Below are positions 1 to 10,991 of a stretch of 64,000 nucleotides of DNA, one piece after another; position 1 is the stretch's first letter; each line of letters starts with the position of its first letter. Origin of the DNA: Streptomyces rishiriensis (GTDB taxonomy: Bacteria > Actinomycetota > Actinomycetes > Streptomycetales > Streptomycetaceae); assembly GCF_003112535.1 (NCBI RefSeq), contig NZ_BEWA01000002.1, positions 124,001 through 188,000 on the forward strand, read 5' to 3'. The position numbers and the translations under genes were made by a program. The notes below the pieces were generated by a model, which saw only the letters and a program-made list of their open reading frames with translations, was not told where the DNA came from and ran no database searches.

Positions 1-1
1 C

Positions 2-361
2 ACGCTCGTGCGGCCCCGCCATCCGGTCTGCGGCGAGTGGACCCTCGACCTGGGCGACGGCCGGCAGGTCCTGCTGGCCAACGTCGGCCCCGCCCACACC
101 GCCCACGACCTCATGGTCCTCGTCCCCGGGGCGGCCGGCTCACCGGAGGTGGTGTTCTGCGGCGACCTGGTCGAGGAGTCCGGCGAACCGCAGGCCGGAC
201 CCGACGCCGTCCCCGGCCGCTGGCCCGCCGCTCTCGACCGTCTTGTGGACCTCGGCGGCGAGGACGCGGTGTACGTGCCGGGCCACGGCGCGACGGTGGA
301 CGCCGCGTTCGTGCGGGCCCAGCGCGACGCCCTGGCGGCCCGTTTCGGCGTGTCGCGCTGA
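2..361 (+). CDS. MBL-fold hydrolase, 5' end missing
   Basis: C-terminal ~119 residues of a metallo-beta-lactamase-fold protein; the gene begins before the window. Visible motifs are NVGPAHTAHDLMV (the region bearing a metal-ligand His), VFCGDLVEES (a Gly-Asp ligand strand) and VYVPGHGATVD (the late conserved PGHG). The N-terminal HxHxDH motif would lie outside the window, so substrate cannot be judged. The family includes glyoxalase II-like and other hydrolases; this one is not assignable further. It is followed after 42 bp by the co-oriented DUF3097 gene. Confidence 0.8.
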   Translation, partial: TLVRPRHPVCGEWTLDLGDGRQVLLANVGPAHTAHDLMVLVPGAAGSPEVVFCGDLVEESGEPQAGPDAVPGRWPAALDRLVDLGGEDAVYVPGHGATVDAAFVRAQRDALAARFGVSR

Positions 362-390
362 GCGTGTGTCCCTGGCGCCGGGACTTCTCC

Positions 391-396
391 TATCGT
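391..396 (+). promoter_or_regulatory. candidate -10 box for a leaderless transcript
   Basis: TATCGT lies exactly 7 nt before the ATG at 404, and no Shine-Dalgarno-like sequence precedes that ATG. This spacing would place the transcription start at or next to the A of the start codon. No clear -35 hexamer is visible. Confidence 0.45.
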
Positions 397-403
397 CATC
401 CGA

Positions 404-1210
404 ATGCGCAAGTACTCCACCGACCTGACCCCTCCCTGGAAGAAGCCGAAGCCCGTCCCCGAGGTCGCGGCGGACCCCGGTCTGGTCGTGGAGGAGCCCG
501 GCACCGGGTTCTGCGGCGCGGTGATCCGCTGCGAGGCGGGCACCGTGACCCTGGAGGACCGCTTCGGCACACACCGGGTGTTCCCGCTGGAGCCGGGGGG
601 CTTCCTGCTGGAGGGCCGGCCCGTCACCCTCGTCAGACCCGCCTCGGGGCCGGCCCGCCCCTCCCGCACCGCCTCCGGCTCGGTCGCCGTCCCCGGCGCC
701 CGCGCCCGGGTCGCCCGCGCCGGACGCATCTACGTCGAGGGCCGGCACGACGCCGAGCTGGTCGAGAAGGTGTGGGGCGACGACCTGCGCATCGAGGGCG
801 TCGTCGTGGAGTACCTGGAGGGCGTCGACGACCTGCCGTCGATCGTCGCGGAGTTCGCCCCGGGGCCGGACGCGCGGCTCGGGATCCTGGTCGACCACCT
901 CGTGCCCGGCACCAAGGAGTGGCGCATCGCCCGGTCGGTGACCAGCGAGCACGCCCTGGTCGTCGGCCATCCCTACATCGACATCTGGGAGGCGGTGAAG
1001 CCCGCCTCCGTGGGCATCGGGTCCTGGCCGCGCGTGCCGCACGGGCAGGACTGGAAGACGGGGGTGTGCCGCGCCCTGGGCTGGCCGTCGGAGAACACGG
1101 GCGCGGTGTGGCAGGCCATCCTGAAGCGGGTGGGCTCCTACAAGGACCTGGAGCCGGAGCTGCTGGGCCGGGTGGAGGAACTGATCGACTTCGTCACGGC
1201 CCCGGCGTGA
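404..1210 (+). CDS. DUF3097 family protein
   Basis: 268 residues matching in length and texture the actinobacterial DUF3097 family (I recognise the opening MRKYSTDL and the central GRHDAELVEKVWGDDLR). The GRHDAELVEKVWG stretch resembles a TOPRIM-like segment, with further acidic residues in ILVDHLVPG. A nucleic-acid role is therefore possible but is inference. No signal peptide or membrane helix is seen. The ATG lacks a ribosome binding site and fits a leaderless start. It is convergent with hemW, whose stop is about 43 bp away. Confidence 0.85.
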   Translation: MRKYSTDLTPPWKKPKPVPEVAADPGLVVEEPGTGFCGAVIRCEAGTVTLEDRFGTHRVFPLEPGGFLLEGRPVTLVRPASGPARPSRTASGSVAVPGARARVARAGRIYVEGRHDAELVEKVWGDDLRIEGVVVEYLEGVDDLPSIVAEFAPGPDARLGILVDHLVPGTKEWRIARSVTSEHALVVGHPYIDIWEAVKPASVGIGSWPRVPHGQDWKTGVCRALGWPSENTGAVWQAILKRVGSYKDLEPELLGRVEELIDFVTAPA

Positions 1211-1253
1211 CGCCCGCCGCCGCCCGGCGGCTCTCCGGGGCCCACCGGGACGC

Positions 1254-2495
1254 CTAGTCCACCAGGTCCCGCACCACCGCGTCGGCCAGCAGCCGCCCGC
1301 GCAGGGTCAGCACCGCCCGTCCCTCGCCGTAGGCGCCCTCTTGGAGCAGGCCCTCGCCGAGCGCCCGGCGGGACGCCGCAAGGCCGTCCGGCCGCAGCAG
1401 TGCGAGCGGCGCGCCCTCCCGCAGCCGCAGCTCCAGCAGGATCCGCTCGACCCGGCGGTCCTCGTCCGAGAGGACCTCCCGTCCGGCGCCCGGCGAGCGC
1501 CCGCCGTCGAGGGCCGCCGCGTACGCGCCGGGATGCTTGACGTTCCACCAGCGCACCCCGCCCACGTGCGAGTGCGCCCCGGGTCCGGCGCCCCACCAGT
1601 CGGCGCCGCGCCAGTACAGCTCGTTGTGCAGGCAGCGGGCCGCCTCCGAGGCAGCCCAGTTGGAGACCTCGTACCAGTCGTAGCCCGCCGCCGCCATCAC
1701 CTCGTCCGCGATCAGATAGCGGTCCGCGTGGACGTCGTCGTCGGTCATCGGCACCTCGCCGCGGCGGATGCGGCGGGCGAGCTGCGTGCCCTCCTCGACG
1801 ATCAGGGCGTAGGCCGAGACATGGTCGGGTCCCGCGCCCAGCGCCGCCTCCAGGGACGCCCGCCAGTCGTCGTCCGACTCGCCCGGGGTGCCGTAGATCA
1901 GGTCGAGGTTGACGTGCTCGAAGCCCTCGGCCCGCGCCTCCGCCACGCACGCCTCGGGGCGTCCCGGGGTGTGGGTGCGGTCGAGGACCTTCAGGACGTG
2001 CTGCCGGGCGCTCTGCATGCCGAAGGAGACACGGTTGAAGCCGCCCGCGCGCAGGGCCGCCAGATACGCCGGGTCCACGGACTCCGGGTTCGCCTCCGTC
2101 GTCACCTCCGCGTCCGCGGCCAGCCCGAACTCGTCGCGGATCGCGCCCAGCATCCGTACCAGGTCGGACGCGCCCAGCAGGGTCGGGGTGCCGCCGCCGA
2201 CGAAGACGGTGCGGACCTCGCGCGGGTCGTCGCCGAGGACCTTGCGGGCCAGCCGGATCTCGTCGATCAGGGTGTCCGCGTAGTTGTCCCGGGAGGCGAG
2301 GACGCCGCCGGTGCCGCGCAGCTCGGTCGCGGTGTAGGTGTTGAAGTCGCAGTACCCGCAGCGGGTCGCGCAGTACGGGACGTGCAGATAGAACCCGAGG
2401 GGGCGGTCGGCGGCGCCGGCGAGCGCGTGCGCCGGGAGCGCGCCGTCGTCGGGGACCGGCTCGCCGTCGGGAAGTGCGGAAGGCATGTCGTCCAT
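1254..2495 (-). CDS. hemW: radical SAM haem chaperone HemW (HemN-like)
   Basis: Radical SAM protein of the HemW/HemN type. The CxxxCxxC cluster motif is visible as CATRCGYCDF close to the N-terminus, preceded by FYLHVPYC. It is followed by VFVGGGTPTLL (SAM-binding GGGTP) and NLDLIYGTPGE. The family inserts haem into target proteins; older annotations call it oxygen-independent coproporphyrinogen oxidase. I chose the ATG at 2495 (413 residues) because it has GGGA upstream; a second ATG three codons later is possible. A longer upstream reading exists but codes for Arg/Pro-rich sequence unlike the family. Confidence 0.9.
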   Translation of the reverse strand: MDDMPSALPDGEPVPDDGALPAHALAGAADRPLGFYLHVPYCATRCGYCDFNTYTATELRGTGGVLASRDNYADTLIDEIRLARKVLGDDPREVRTVFVGGGTPTLLGASDLVRMLGAIRDEFGLAADAEVTTEANPESVDPAYLAALRAGGFNRVSFGMQSARQHVLKVLDRTHTPGRPEACVAEARAEGFEHVNLDLIYGTPGESDDDWRASLEAALGAGPDHVSAYALIVEEGTQLARRIRRGEVPMTDDDVHADRYLIADEVMAAAGYDWYEVSNWAASEAARCLHNELYWRGADWWGAGPGAHSHVGGVRWWNVKHPGAYAAALDGGRSPGAGREVLSDEDRRVERILLELRLREGAPLALLRPDGLAASRRALGEGLLQEGAYGEGRAVLTLRGRLLADAVVRDLVD

Positions 2496-2693
2496 TGTCC
2501 CGTACGTCCGCACCGATCCACGTCCGAGCCGTTGCGCGGCGGCATCGGGCCGCCTCCGGGACGGTCCCCGGCAAGCATCGGTCCACGTCCGGGACGGTCC
2601 CCCGGCCGTATCGGTCCGCGTGCCGGGCGTCCTGCCCGCGGCGGCCGGGCGCACGGGCCGGCCGGCCCGGGGCGGCGCGCGCTCGGGCCGCTC

Positions 2694-3839
2694 TCAGGCC
2701 AGCAGGTCCGCGCCCAGCGGCCGCCCGGGGCCCGCCCCCGGCAGGATGTAGGCGAGCGCCGAGCCCCGCGTCTCGGTGAACCCGTTCAGCTCGTCGCGGG
2801 TCGCCATCCGCCGCTGCACCCGGGTGAAGAGAGCCGGGTCCCGCATGAAGGCGAGGAACAGCAGGCCCTGGTCGGTGGGACCGTCGGCGTAGGAGTAGCC
2901 GCGGCGCAGCATCCGGGCTCCGCCGTCGTGCAGGGAGCTGACCACGCCGACGTGGGAACGCGCCGGGGTGAGGTAGTGCCCCTTCGGGGACTTGGCGAAG
3001 ACGTCGACCTCGGCGTGCTCGGGGCCGCCCGGCAGCGGGCCGCCCGTCGAGCGGCGGCGGCCGACGACCTCCTCCTGACGGTGCACGGCGAGCCGCGCGA
3101 AGTCCTCCACCCGCAGATGCACGCGCCGGACGACGAGGTAGGTGGCGTCGTCCGTCCACACCCAGCGTTCGCACTCCCCGGGGCTCGGGTTGGCGCTGCC
3201 GTTCCTGAAGCCGAGCAGGTCGCGCGGGGTGCCGCCGCCGTCCGGGGACGGGGGCAGGAAGCCGGACTGCCGCCAGCGCGGGCTCAGGGTCTCCCCGGCC
3301 AGCCGGGTGAGGGACTCGGCCGTCTCGTCGGCCGCGTCGGAGTCGTCGGCGCACAGCTGCACGAGCACGTCACCGCCGCAGCGGGCGGGGTCGAGGCGGT
3401 CGCCGGGGAACGAGGGCAGCTCGCGCAGGGCGGTGGGGGCGGACACGCCGAGAAGGGCGGGCAGGCGAGGGCCGACGCCCACCGTGGCGGTGAGCCGCGC
3501 CTCCTGGGAGCCGTCCGCCTCCCGCGTCTCGGCGAGCGCGTCGGTCCAGGCCTCCAGCACCTCCTTCAGCGCCCGTGCGCCGGCCGCGCCGCGCACGGCG
3601 GGATCGAGGTCGTAGGCCAGGAGCAGCGCGGTGGACTGCCGGGGTGTCGTCACGCCGGCCTGGCGGACGCCGTGGCCGCCGGGACCGGAGCCGGAGCCGG
3701 AGCCGGGCCCGGGGGCGCCCGGGTGCGGCGGACCGGCCGCACGGGTACAGGCGGTCGCGGTGAGCCCGAGCCCCGCGCCGGCGATCAGGACGCGTCGACG
3801 CAGGGGCGCGTCGATGGGGCTATTCGTTGCCTTCGGCAC
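2694..3839 (-). CDS. Dyp-type peroxidase, Tat-exported, with altered GxxDG motif
   Basis: 381 residues. The N-terminus has a twin-arginine signal (PLRRRVLIAGAGLGL followed by a Thr/Ala stretch and Cys31), so a folded, haem-loaded enzyme is probably exported. A Gly/Ser/Pro linker (about 40-60) is encoded partly by CCGGAG repeats. The dye-decolorising peroxidase domain follows, with MLRRGYSY (distal Arg region) and GPTDQGLLFLAFMRD. The normally invariant distal GxxDG motif reads GFRNG (residues 210-214), with Asn213 in place of Asp. No efeO/efeU iron-uptake partners are adjacent. The GTG start has no ribosome binding site but has TATCGT 7 nt upstream. Confidence 0.88.
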   Translation of the reverse strand: MPKATNSPIDAPLRRRVLIAGAGLGLTATACTRAAGPPHPGAPGPGSGSGSGPGGHGVRQAGVTTPRQSTALLLAYDLDPAVRGAAGARALKEVLEAWTDALAETREADGSQEARLTATVGVGPRLPALLGVSAPTALRELPSFPGDRLDPARCGGDVLVQLCADDSDAADETAESLTRLAGETLSPRWRQSGFLPPSPDGGGTPRDLLGFRNGSANPSPGECERWVWTDDATYLVVRRVHLRVEDFARLAVHRQEEVVGRRRSTGGPLPGGPEHAEVDVFAKSPKGHYLTPARSHVGVVSSLHDGGARMLRRGYSYADGPTDQGLLFLAFMRDPALFTRVQRRMATRDELNGFTETRGSALAYILPGAGPGRPLGADLLA

Positions 3840-3846
3840 GAAACGG

Positions 3847-3852
3847 ACGATA
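3847..3852 (-). promoter_or_regulatory. candidate -10 box, leaderless DyP gene
   Basis: Reading on the minus strand, TATCGT is followed by 7 nt and then the GTG start of the peroxidase. The same hexamer and spacing precede the DUF3097 gene. Confidence 0.4.
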
Positions 3853-3912
3853 CATCTGCGGGGGCGGACATCCGTTCTCCCCCGCCCGTCCCCGTGGCCG
3901 CCCGAGCGGGCG

Positions 3913-6051
3913 CTACTCCGCCTGGAGCACCAGCAGGGCCAGGTCGTCCTCGGGAGGCTGCTCGCCGAACGCGTGGACCAGGCCTCGGATCCGCTCCGCG
4001 ATCAGATCCGCGTCGAGGCCCACGCAGCCCGCCAGCGCGGCGGCGAGCCCTGCCTCGTCGTCGAACTGGCGCAGCCCCGACCGCCGTTCGGTCACGCCGT
4101 CCGTGACGCACAGCAGGGTGTCGCCGGGCCGCAGCCGCAGGCTGTCGCAGGTGTAGGCGACGTCCTCGATGACCCCCAGCAGGGTCTGCGGGTGCCCGGC
4201 CGTCGCGACCGAGCCGTCCGGGCCGAGCACCAGCGGCAGGGGATGCCCGGCGGAGGCGAAGGTACAGCGCACGCCGCCCTCGAAGGGGGCCAGTTCGCCG
4301 TAGAGGAGGGAGAGGAAGCGGGTCTGCGGGCCGTCCCCCGGAACGACGGGCCCGACGAAGGCCCGGGCGGCGGCGTCGGCGGCCTCGGTCGCGTCGTCGA
4401 GGAGCAGCTGGTTGAGGCGGTCCAGCACGTCGGCCACGCCGTAGCCCTCGCGGGCCAGCAGCCGCAGCCAGGGCCGGGCCAGACCGATGACCACGGCCGC
4501 CTCCGGCCCCTTGCCCTGCACGTCGCCCACCGCGAAGCACCAGCGGCCGTCCCCGGCCGGGAACAGGTCGTAGAAGTCGCCGCTCGGCCCGCCCTGCTCG
4601 CGCGGCTCGTAGACGAGCGCGCTGCGCACGCCGGGGATCTCGGCGACCGCGCCGGGCAGCAGCCCGCGCTGGAGAACGGCGCTGATGGTGGCCTGGCGGG
4701 CGTACTGACGGGCCGCCCCGATGGCCAGCGCCACCCGGCGGCCGAGGTCCTCGACGAGCCCGGTGACCTCGTCGGGGAAGACGACCGGTCCGGCGCGCCC
4801 GATCACCAGTGTGCCCAGCGGACGGCCGCCGGCGATCAGCCGGTAGGCGAGCGCCGCGCCGTGCGGGCCGAGCGACGCGCCGGGCCAGGGGAACGGCTCG
4901 GGTCCGGAACGCGGACCGCCGTCGGGCGGACAGGGGGGATCCTTCTCCAGGGTCCCGCGCAGCTCCTCGATGCGGTTCTCACTGGCGTGCCAGACCCGGG
5001 CCAGCCGCGGTCCCGGCCCGCCGGCCCACTCGCCGCGTCCGCTGACCTCGTCCTCCAGCCACACCGCGCACCAGTCGGCGAGCCGCGGCACGAGCAACTG
5101 GCCGGTCAGCGCCGCCACCAGGTCCTCGTCGAGCTGTCCGGCCAGCAGGTCGGACGCCTCCGCGAGGAAGGAGAGGGCGCCGCGGTTGAGCCAGTCCCGG
5201 TCACCCCGGTCCCGCCGGGCGACCGGCTGCGGCGCGGGCGCGAAGGCCGTCGGCGGGCCCGGGGCGTCGGAGACGGCGACGGCGGCAGCGGCAGCGGCCG
5301 GATGAGCGTGCCCGGGGACGGATGGGCCCGGGAGGCCGCCGTGTCCGGGGCCGGCGCTTCCGGGGCTACCGTGTCCGGGGCCGGTGAGACCCGGGAGGCG
5401 GTCGGGTCCGCGCCCGGTGGGGCCGTGCCCGTCACCGCCGAGGCCCGGTCCCGGATCGAGGGTCGGGGCGAGGGCGAGGGCGGGGTCGGGGTCGGGCGCG
5501 AGGGCGGGAGCGACGGCGGGGTCGAGGGCTGGGTCCGGGAGCTCGGGGCTGGGCAGCAGGCGGGCCCAGACCGTCTTCGTCCCCCTGCGGTACGTCACTC
5601 CCCAGGCGTCGGCGAGCGTGGCGACCAGGCGCAGGCCACGGCCGTACTCCGGGATCTCGCACGGCGTCTCGCCGCCGCCGTCGCGCGGGGAGCGGGAGGG
5701 GTGATGGTCGCCGACCTCGACGACGACCGCCGGGCAGCCGTCGGGACGGCCGGGCTCCTCCTCCAGCCGGCACACCAGCTCCACATCGGTGCCGGCGTGC
5801 ACGACGGCGTTGGTGACGAGCTCGCTGACGACGAGTACCGCGTCCTGCGCCAGGCGCTCGCCGAGCTCCTCGGCCGGCGCCCGGCCCGTGCCCGCCCACT
5901 CCGTCAGCGCGGCGCGGACCAGATCGCGGGCGGCGCCGGGCGCGAGGGGGCTCCCGACCAGCGCGGCGCGGACGCACGGGAGCCCGGGCGCGTACGCGGG
6001 CGCGCCGAAGGGCCGGGAGGCGGTCTCCCGTTGCGTCGGAATGGCCCCCAT
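3913..6051 (-). CDS. SpoIIE-type PP2C phosphatase with HATPase and GAF-like domains
   Basis: 712-residue signalling protein. Residues about 20-170 form an anti-sigma-type histidine-kinase-like ATPase (N box VVSELVTNAVVHAG, G box EYGRGLRLVATLADAWG). A Pro/Gly/His-rich linker of about 110 residues follows. Next is a probable GAF-like sensor region (about 290-470), then a SpoIIE/PP2C phosphatase (VYEPREQGGPSGDFYDLF, CFAVGDVQGKG, LLCVTDGVTERRSGL). Such proteins both bind/phosphorylate and dephosphorylate anti-sigma antagonist partners. Because kinase-like and phosphatase modules share one chain, this may be a self-contained partner-switching regulator (inference). The start has GGGGAG upstream. 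Confidence 0.88.
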   Translation of the reverse strand: MGAIPTQRETASRPFGAPAYAPGLPCVRAALVGSPLAPGAARDLVRAALTEWAGTGRAPAEELGERLAQDAVLVVSELVTNAVVHAGTDVELVCRLEEEPGRPDGCPAVVVEVGDHHPSRSPRDGGGETPCEIPEYGRGLRLVATLADAWGVTYRRGTKTVWARLLPSPELPDPALDPAVAPALAPDPDPALALAPTLDPGPGLGGDGHGPTGRGPDRLPGLTGPGHGSPGSAGPGHGGLPGPSVPGHAHPAAAAAAVAVSDAPGPPTAFAPAPQPVARRDRGDRDWLNRGALSFLAEASDLLAGQLDEDLVAALTGQLLVPRLADWCAVWLEDEVSGRGEWAGGPGPRLARVWHASENRIEELRGTLEKDPPCPPDGGPRSGPEPFPWPGASLGPHGAALAYRLIAGGRPLGTLVIGRAGPVVFPDEVTGLVEDLGRRVALAIGAARQYARQATISAVLQRGLLPGAVAEIPGVRSALVYEPREQGGPSGDFYDLFPAGDGRWCFAVGDVQGKGPEAAVVIGLARPWLRLLAREGYGVADVLDRLNQLLLDDATEAADAAARAFVGPVVPGDGPQTRFLSLLYGELAPFEGGVRCTFASAGHPLPLVLGPDGSVATAGHPQTLLGVIEDVAYTCDSLRLRPGDTLLCVTDGVTERRSGLRQFDDEAGLAAALAGCVGLDADLIAERIRGLVHAFGEQPPEDDLALLVLQAE

Positions 6052-6238
6052 GCGCAGCTCCCCGGACGGTTCGGATGCCCTCAGGGTGACAGACCGATCC
6101 CGGTCATGAGCGCTGGGTTACCGAAGTGGTCCGTCCTGGGCGCGAAGCGTGCCGCGCGGGTGTTCGCGCTTGTTCGATGACGCACGGTTGAGGGGCGGAA
6201 TCCGAGCGTGCGGGCCCCGCCCCCGCCCACGCCCCGCG

Positions 6239-8113
<1,875 letters not shown>

Positions 8114-8210
8114 GACATCCTCCGGGGCCCGCGAAGGTGCGGCCGGCTCGTTGCGGCGTCGTTCGACGCGGCTTGTGTTGACGGTGGCTGCTGTTGACCG
8201 CGGCTGTTGT

Positions 8211-8225
8211 TTAACTCACGAGTAA
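8211..8225. promoter_or_regulatory. near-palindrome upstream of the acyl-CoA ligase gene
   Basis: TTAACTCACGAGTAA, an imperfect inverted repeat (TTAACTC / GAGTAA) about 100 bp upstream of the start codon in otherwise GC-rich DNA. It resembles a TetR-type operator of fatty-acid genes in general form only; no regulator is identified. Confidence 0.3.
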
Positions 8226-8307
8226 CTACCGAGCAGGGATCAGAGTAGAGGGCGACTGGCCAGCGCGTAAGGGGCTCCGGACCGTCACTTTCTCCTGGAT
8301 ACAGGGA

Positions 8308-8341
8308 CAGGGCCCGCCGCGCTCACGCACGACGGGCCCTG
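8308..8341 (-). terminator. hairpin downstream of lepA
   Basis: Arms CAGGGCCCG (8308-8316) and CGGGCCCTG (8333-8341) lie about 20 nt past the lepA stop. No T-run follows, which is common in Streptomyces. Confidence 0.5.
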
Positions 8342-8360
8342 GACTCCTGCGCCGAATGGG

Positions 8361-10229
8361 CTATTTCTTGGCCTTGCCGGATCCCGCGCTGTCGTCGCTG
8401 CTCAGGACGGCGATGAAGGCCTCCTGCGGAACCTCCACGGAACCCACCATCTTCATCCGCTTCTTGCCTTCCTTCTGCTTCTCCAGCAGCTTGCGCTTCC
8501 GGGAGATGTCACCGCCGTAGCACTTGGCGAGGACGTCCTTGCGGATGGCGCGGATGGTCTCGCGGGCGATGACCCGGGAGCCGATGGCCGCCTGGATGGG
8601 CACCTCGAAGGCCTGCCGCGGGATGAGCTCGCGCAACTTGGCGACCAGCCGCACACCGTAGGCGTACGCGGCGTCCTTGTGGGTGATGGCGGAGAAGGCG
8701 TCGACCTTGTCGCCGTGCAGCAGGATGTCGACCTTGACCAGGCTGGAGGTCTGCTCGCCGGTGGGCTCGTAGTCGAGCGAGGCGTAGCCGCGGGTCTTGG
8801 ACTTCAGCTGGTCGAAGAAGTCGAAGACGATCTCCGCGAGGGGCAGCGTGTAGCGGATCTCGACGCGGTCCTCGGAGAGGTAGTCCATGCCGAGCAGCAC
8901 ACCGCGGCGGGTCTGGCACAGCTCCATGATCGAGCCGATGAACTCGCTCGGCGCCAGGATGGTGGCGCGCACGACCGGCTCGTACACCTCCGAGATCTTC
9001 CCCTCGGGGAACTCGCTCGGGTTGGTGACGACGTGCTCGGAGGCGTCCTCCATGACCACCCGGTAGACCACGTTCGGCGCGGTGGCGATGAGGTCGAGAC
9101 CGAACTCGCGCTCCAGCCGCTCACGGATCACGTCGAGGTGCAGCAGGCCGAGGAAGCCCACGCGGAAGCCGAAGCCCAGCGCGGCCGAGGTCTCCGGCTC
9201 GTAGACCAGCGCGGCATCGTTGAGCTGCAGCTTGTCGAGGGCCTCGCGCAGCTCGGGATAGTCGGAGCCGTCGAGCGGATACAGACCCGAGAAGACCATC
9301 GGCTTGGGGTCCTTGTAACCGCCGAGGGCCTGGGTCGCCCCCTTGTGCAGGGTGGTGATGGTGTCGCCGACCTTGGACTGGCGGACGTCCTTCACACCGG
9401 TGATCAGATACCCCACCTCGCCCACGCCGAGGCCGTCCGCGGACAGCATCTCGGGCGAGTTGGTGCCGATCTCCAGCAGCTCGTGCGTGGCGTTCGTCGA
9501 CATCATGCGGATGCGCTCGCGCTTGTTGAGCTGGCCGTCGATGACACGGACGTACGTCACGACACCGCGGTAGGAGTCGTAGACCGAGTCGAAGATCATC
9601 GCGCGGGCGGGGGCGTCCGCCACGCCGACCGGCGCCGGGATCTCCTTGACGACCTTGTCGAGCAGCGCGTCGACGCCGAGACCGGTCTTGGCGGACACCC
9701 GCAGCACGTCGTCCGGGTCGCAGCCGACCAGGTTGGCGAGCTCCTCGGCGAACTTCTCGGGCTGCGCGGCCGGCAGGTCGATCTTGTTCAGCACGGGGAT
9801 GATCGTGAGGTCGTTCTCCATCGCCAGGTAGAGGTTGGCGAGGGTCTGGGCCTCGATGCCCTGGGCGGCGTCGACGAGCAGGACCGTCCCCTCGCAGGCC
9901 GCGAGCGACCGCGAGACCTCGTACGTGAAGTCGACGTGCCCCGGGGTGTCGATCATGTTGAGGATGTGCGTGTTGCCCGGATCCTGAGTCGGGGCCCAGG
10001 GCAGGCGCACGGCCTGGGACTTGATCGTGATACCGCGCTCGCGCTCGATGTCCATCCGGTCGAGGTACTGAGCGCGCATCTGCCGCTGCTCGACCACGCC
10101 GGTCAGCTGGAGCATCCGGTCGGCGAGCGTGGACTTGCCGTGGTCGATGTGCGCGATGATGCAGAAATTGCGGATCAGAGCCGGGGCGGTACGGCTCGGC
10201 TCGGGCACAGTCTTAGGGGTCGCGGGCAC
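8361..10229 (-). CDS. lepA: elongation factor 4 (LepA), ribosomal back-translocase GTPase
   Basis: Translational GTPase with G1 [10 protein letters not shown], switch [23 protein letters not shown], and the LepA-specific C-terminal domain ending in the basic [16 protein letters not shown] region. LepA acts on stalled or mistranslocated 70S ribosomes. I start it at the GTG at 10229 (622 residues, [11 protein letters not shown]), which has AGGA upstream and equals the length I remember for S. coelicolor LepA. An in-frame ATG 20 codons upstream would add a non-conserved extension. It is transcribed divergently from rpsT. Confidence 0.95.
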   Translation of the reverse strand: MPATPKTVPEPSRTAPALIRNFCIIAHIDHGKSTLADRMLQLTGVVEQRQMRAQYLDRMDIERERGITIKSQAVRLPWAPTQDPGNTHILNMIDTPGHVDFTYEVSRSLAACEGTVLLVDAAQGIEAQTLANLYLAMENDLTIIPVLNKIDLPAAQPEKFAEELANLVGCDPDDVLRVSAKTGLGVDALLDKVVKEIPAPVGVADAPARAMIFDSVYDSYRGVVTYVRVIDGQLNKRERIRMMSTNATHELLEIGTNSPEMLSADGLGVGEVGYLITGVKDVRQSKVGDTITTLHKGATQALGGYKDPKPMVFSGLYPLDGSDYPELREALDKLQLNDAALVYEPETSAALGFGFRVGFLGLLHLDVIRERLEREFGLDLIATAPNVVYRVVMEDASEHVVTNPSEFPEGKISEVYEPVVRATILAPSEFIGSIMELCQTRRGVLLGMDYLSEDRVEIRYTLPLAEIVFDFFDQLKSKTRGYASLDYEPTGEQTSSLVKVDILLHGDKVDAFSAITHKDAAYAYGVRLVAKLRELIPRQAFEVPIQAAIGSRVIARETIRAIRKDVLAKCYGGDISRKRKLLEKQKEGKKRMKMVGSVEVPQEAFIAVLSSDDSAGSGKAKK

Positions 10230-10318
10230 GCAGGGTCCTGTCTCTTGAGGCGCCTTATGCCTCGGGTCGGATCGATACGTAGGCTCCATGGTCCCATGGG
10301 CGGCGACCGGGGACCGGT

Positions 10319-10348
10319 TTGGGCCACTCGCGGCACCACTGGTAGTCT
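10319..10348 (+). promoter_or_regulatory. rpsT promoter candidate
   Basis: -35 TTGGGC (10319-10324), 18-bp spacer, -10 TAGTCT (10343-10348). This would give a roughly 95-nt leader before rpsT. Confidence 0.5.
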
Positions 10349-10450
10349 GGGCAGCTGTGTCTCATGCCCTCTCAGCGCGAGGCACACCTCAGAAAATCAC
10401 CTGGCACGGGACCTTCACGGCTCCGCGCCTGAACCTGCAAAGGCTCATTC

Positions 10451-10717
10451 GTGGCGAACATCAAGTCCCAGATCAAGCGGATCAAGACCAACGAGAAGGC
10501 CCGGCTGCGCAACAAGGCCGTCAAGTCCTCCCTGAAGACCGCGATCCGCAAGGCCCGCGAGGCTGCTGCCGCGGGTGACGTCGAGAAGGCCACCGAGTAC
10601 CAGCGCGCTGCCGCGCGTCAGCTCGACAAGGCCGTCTCGAAGGGCGTCATCCACAAGAACCAGGCCGCCAACAAGAAGTCGGCGCTTGCTTCCAAGGTCG
10701 AGACCCTCAAGGGCTGA
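10451..10717 (+). CDS. rpsT: 30S ribosomal protein S20
   Basis: 88 residues, highly basic and helical throughout (opening [20 protein letters not shown], end [12 protein letters not shown]), the standard S20 size. It binds 16S rRNA early in 30S assembly. The start is GTG with AAAGG 7 nt upstream. The gene stands alone, divergent from lepA, and is followed by a strong terminator. Confidence 0.97.
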   Translation: MANIKSQIKRIKTNEKARLRNKAVKSSLKTAIRKAREAAAAGDVEKATEYQRAAARQLDKAVSKGVIHKNQAANKKSALASKVETLKG

Positions 10718-10858
10718 ACCCCTCAACTGATCTGATCGCCGGAGGGGTCCAGAGCGGGCCCTCTCATCCGCTCCCGTCCGGCACCCCGAGCCTGTACGCG
10801 GCCTGCGTTCGCCACGCGGGTACGGGCTCACCAGCTTGAAACAAGCGTGAACAGCTTG

Positions 10859-10914
10859 TGCCGAAGGCCCCGGCGCCCCGCCCTTCCCCAGGGCGCGAGC
10901 CGGGGCCTTCGGCA
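10859..10914 (+). terminator. rpsT terminator
   Basis: Long GC-rich hairpin: 16-nt arms TGCCGAAGGCCCCGGC (10859-10874) and its exact complement at 10899-10914. A second inner pairing (GCGCC/GGCGC) is possible. It also blocks read-through from the opposite side. Confidence 0.75.
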
Positions 10915-10991
10915 TGCGCCGGGGGGCCGGGGGGCCGGGGCCTTCGAGATACCCGGGCATCACGACGACCGGCCATTACGGCCTCTCGCCT

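Noticed and set aside
1341..4106. A 921-codon plus-strand open frame across hemW and the DyP gene
   Set aside because: It spans two well-supported minus-strand genes and a clear intergenic region, and shows no domain.
10230..10289. 20-codon N-terminal extension of LepA from an upstream ATG
   Set aside because: The GTG at 10229 has a better-placed AGGA and gives the normal LepA length; the extension is not like other LepA N-termini.
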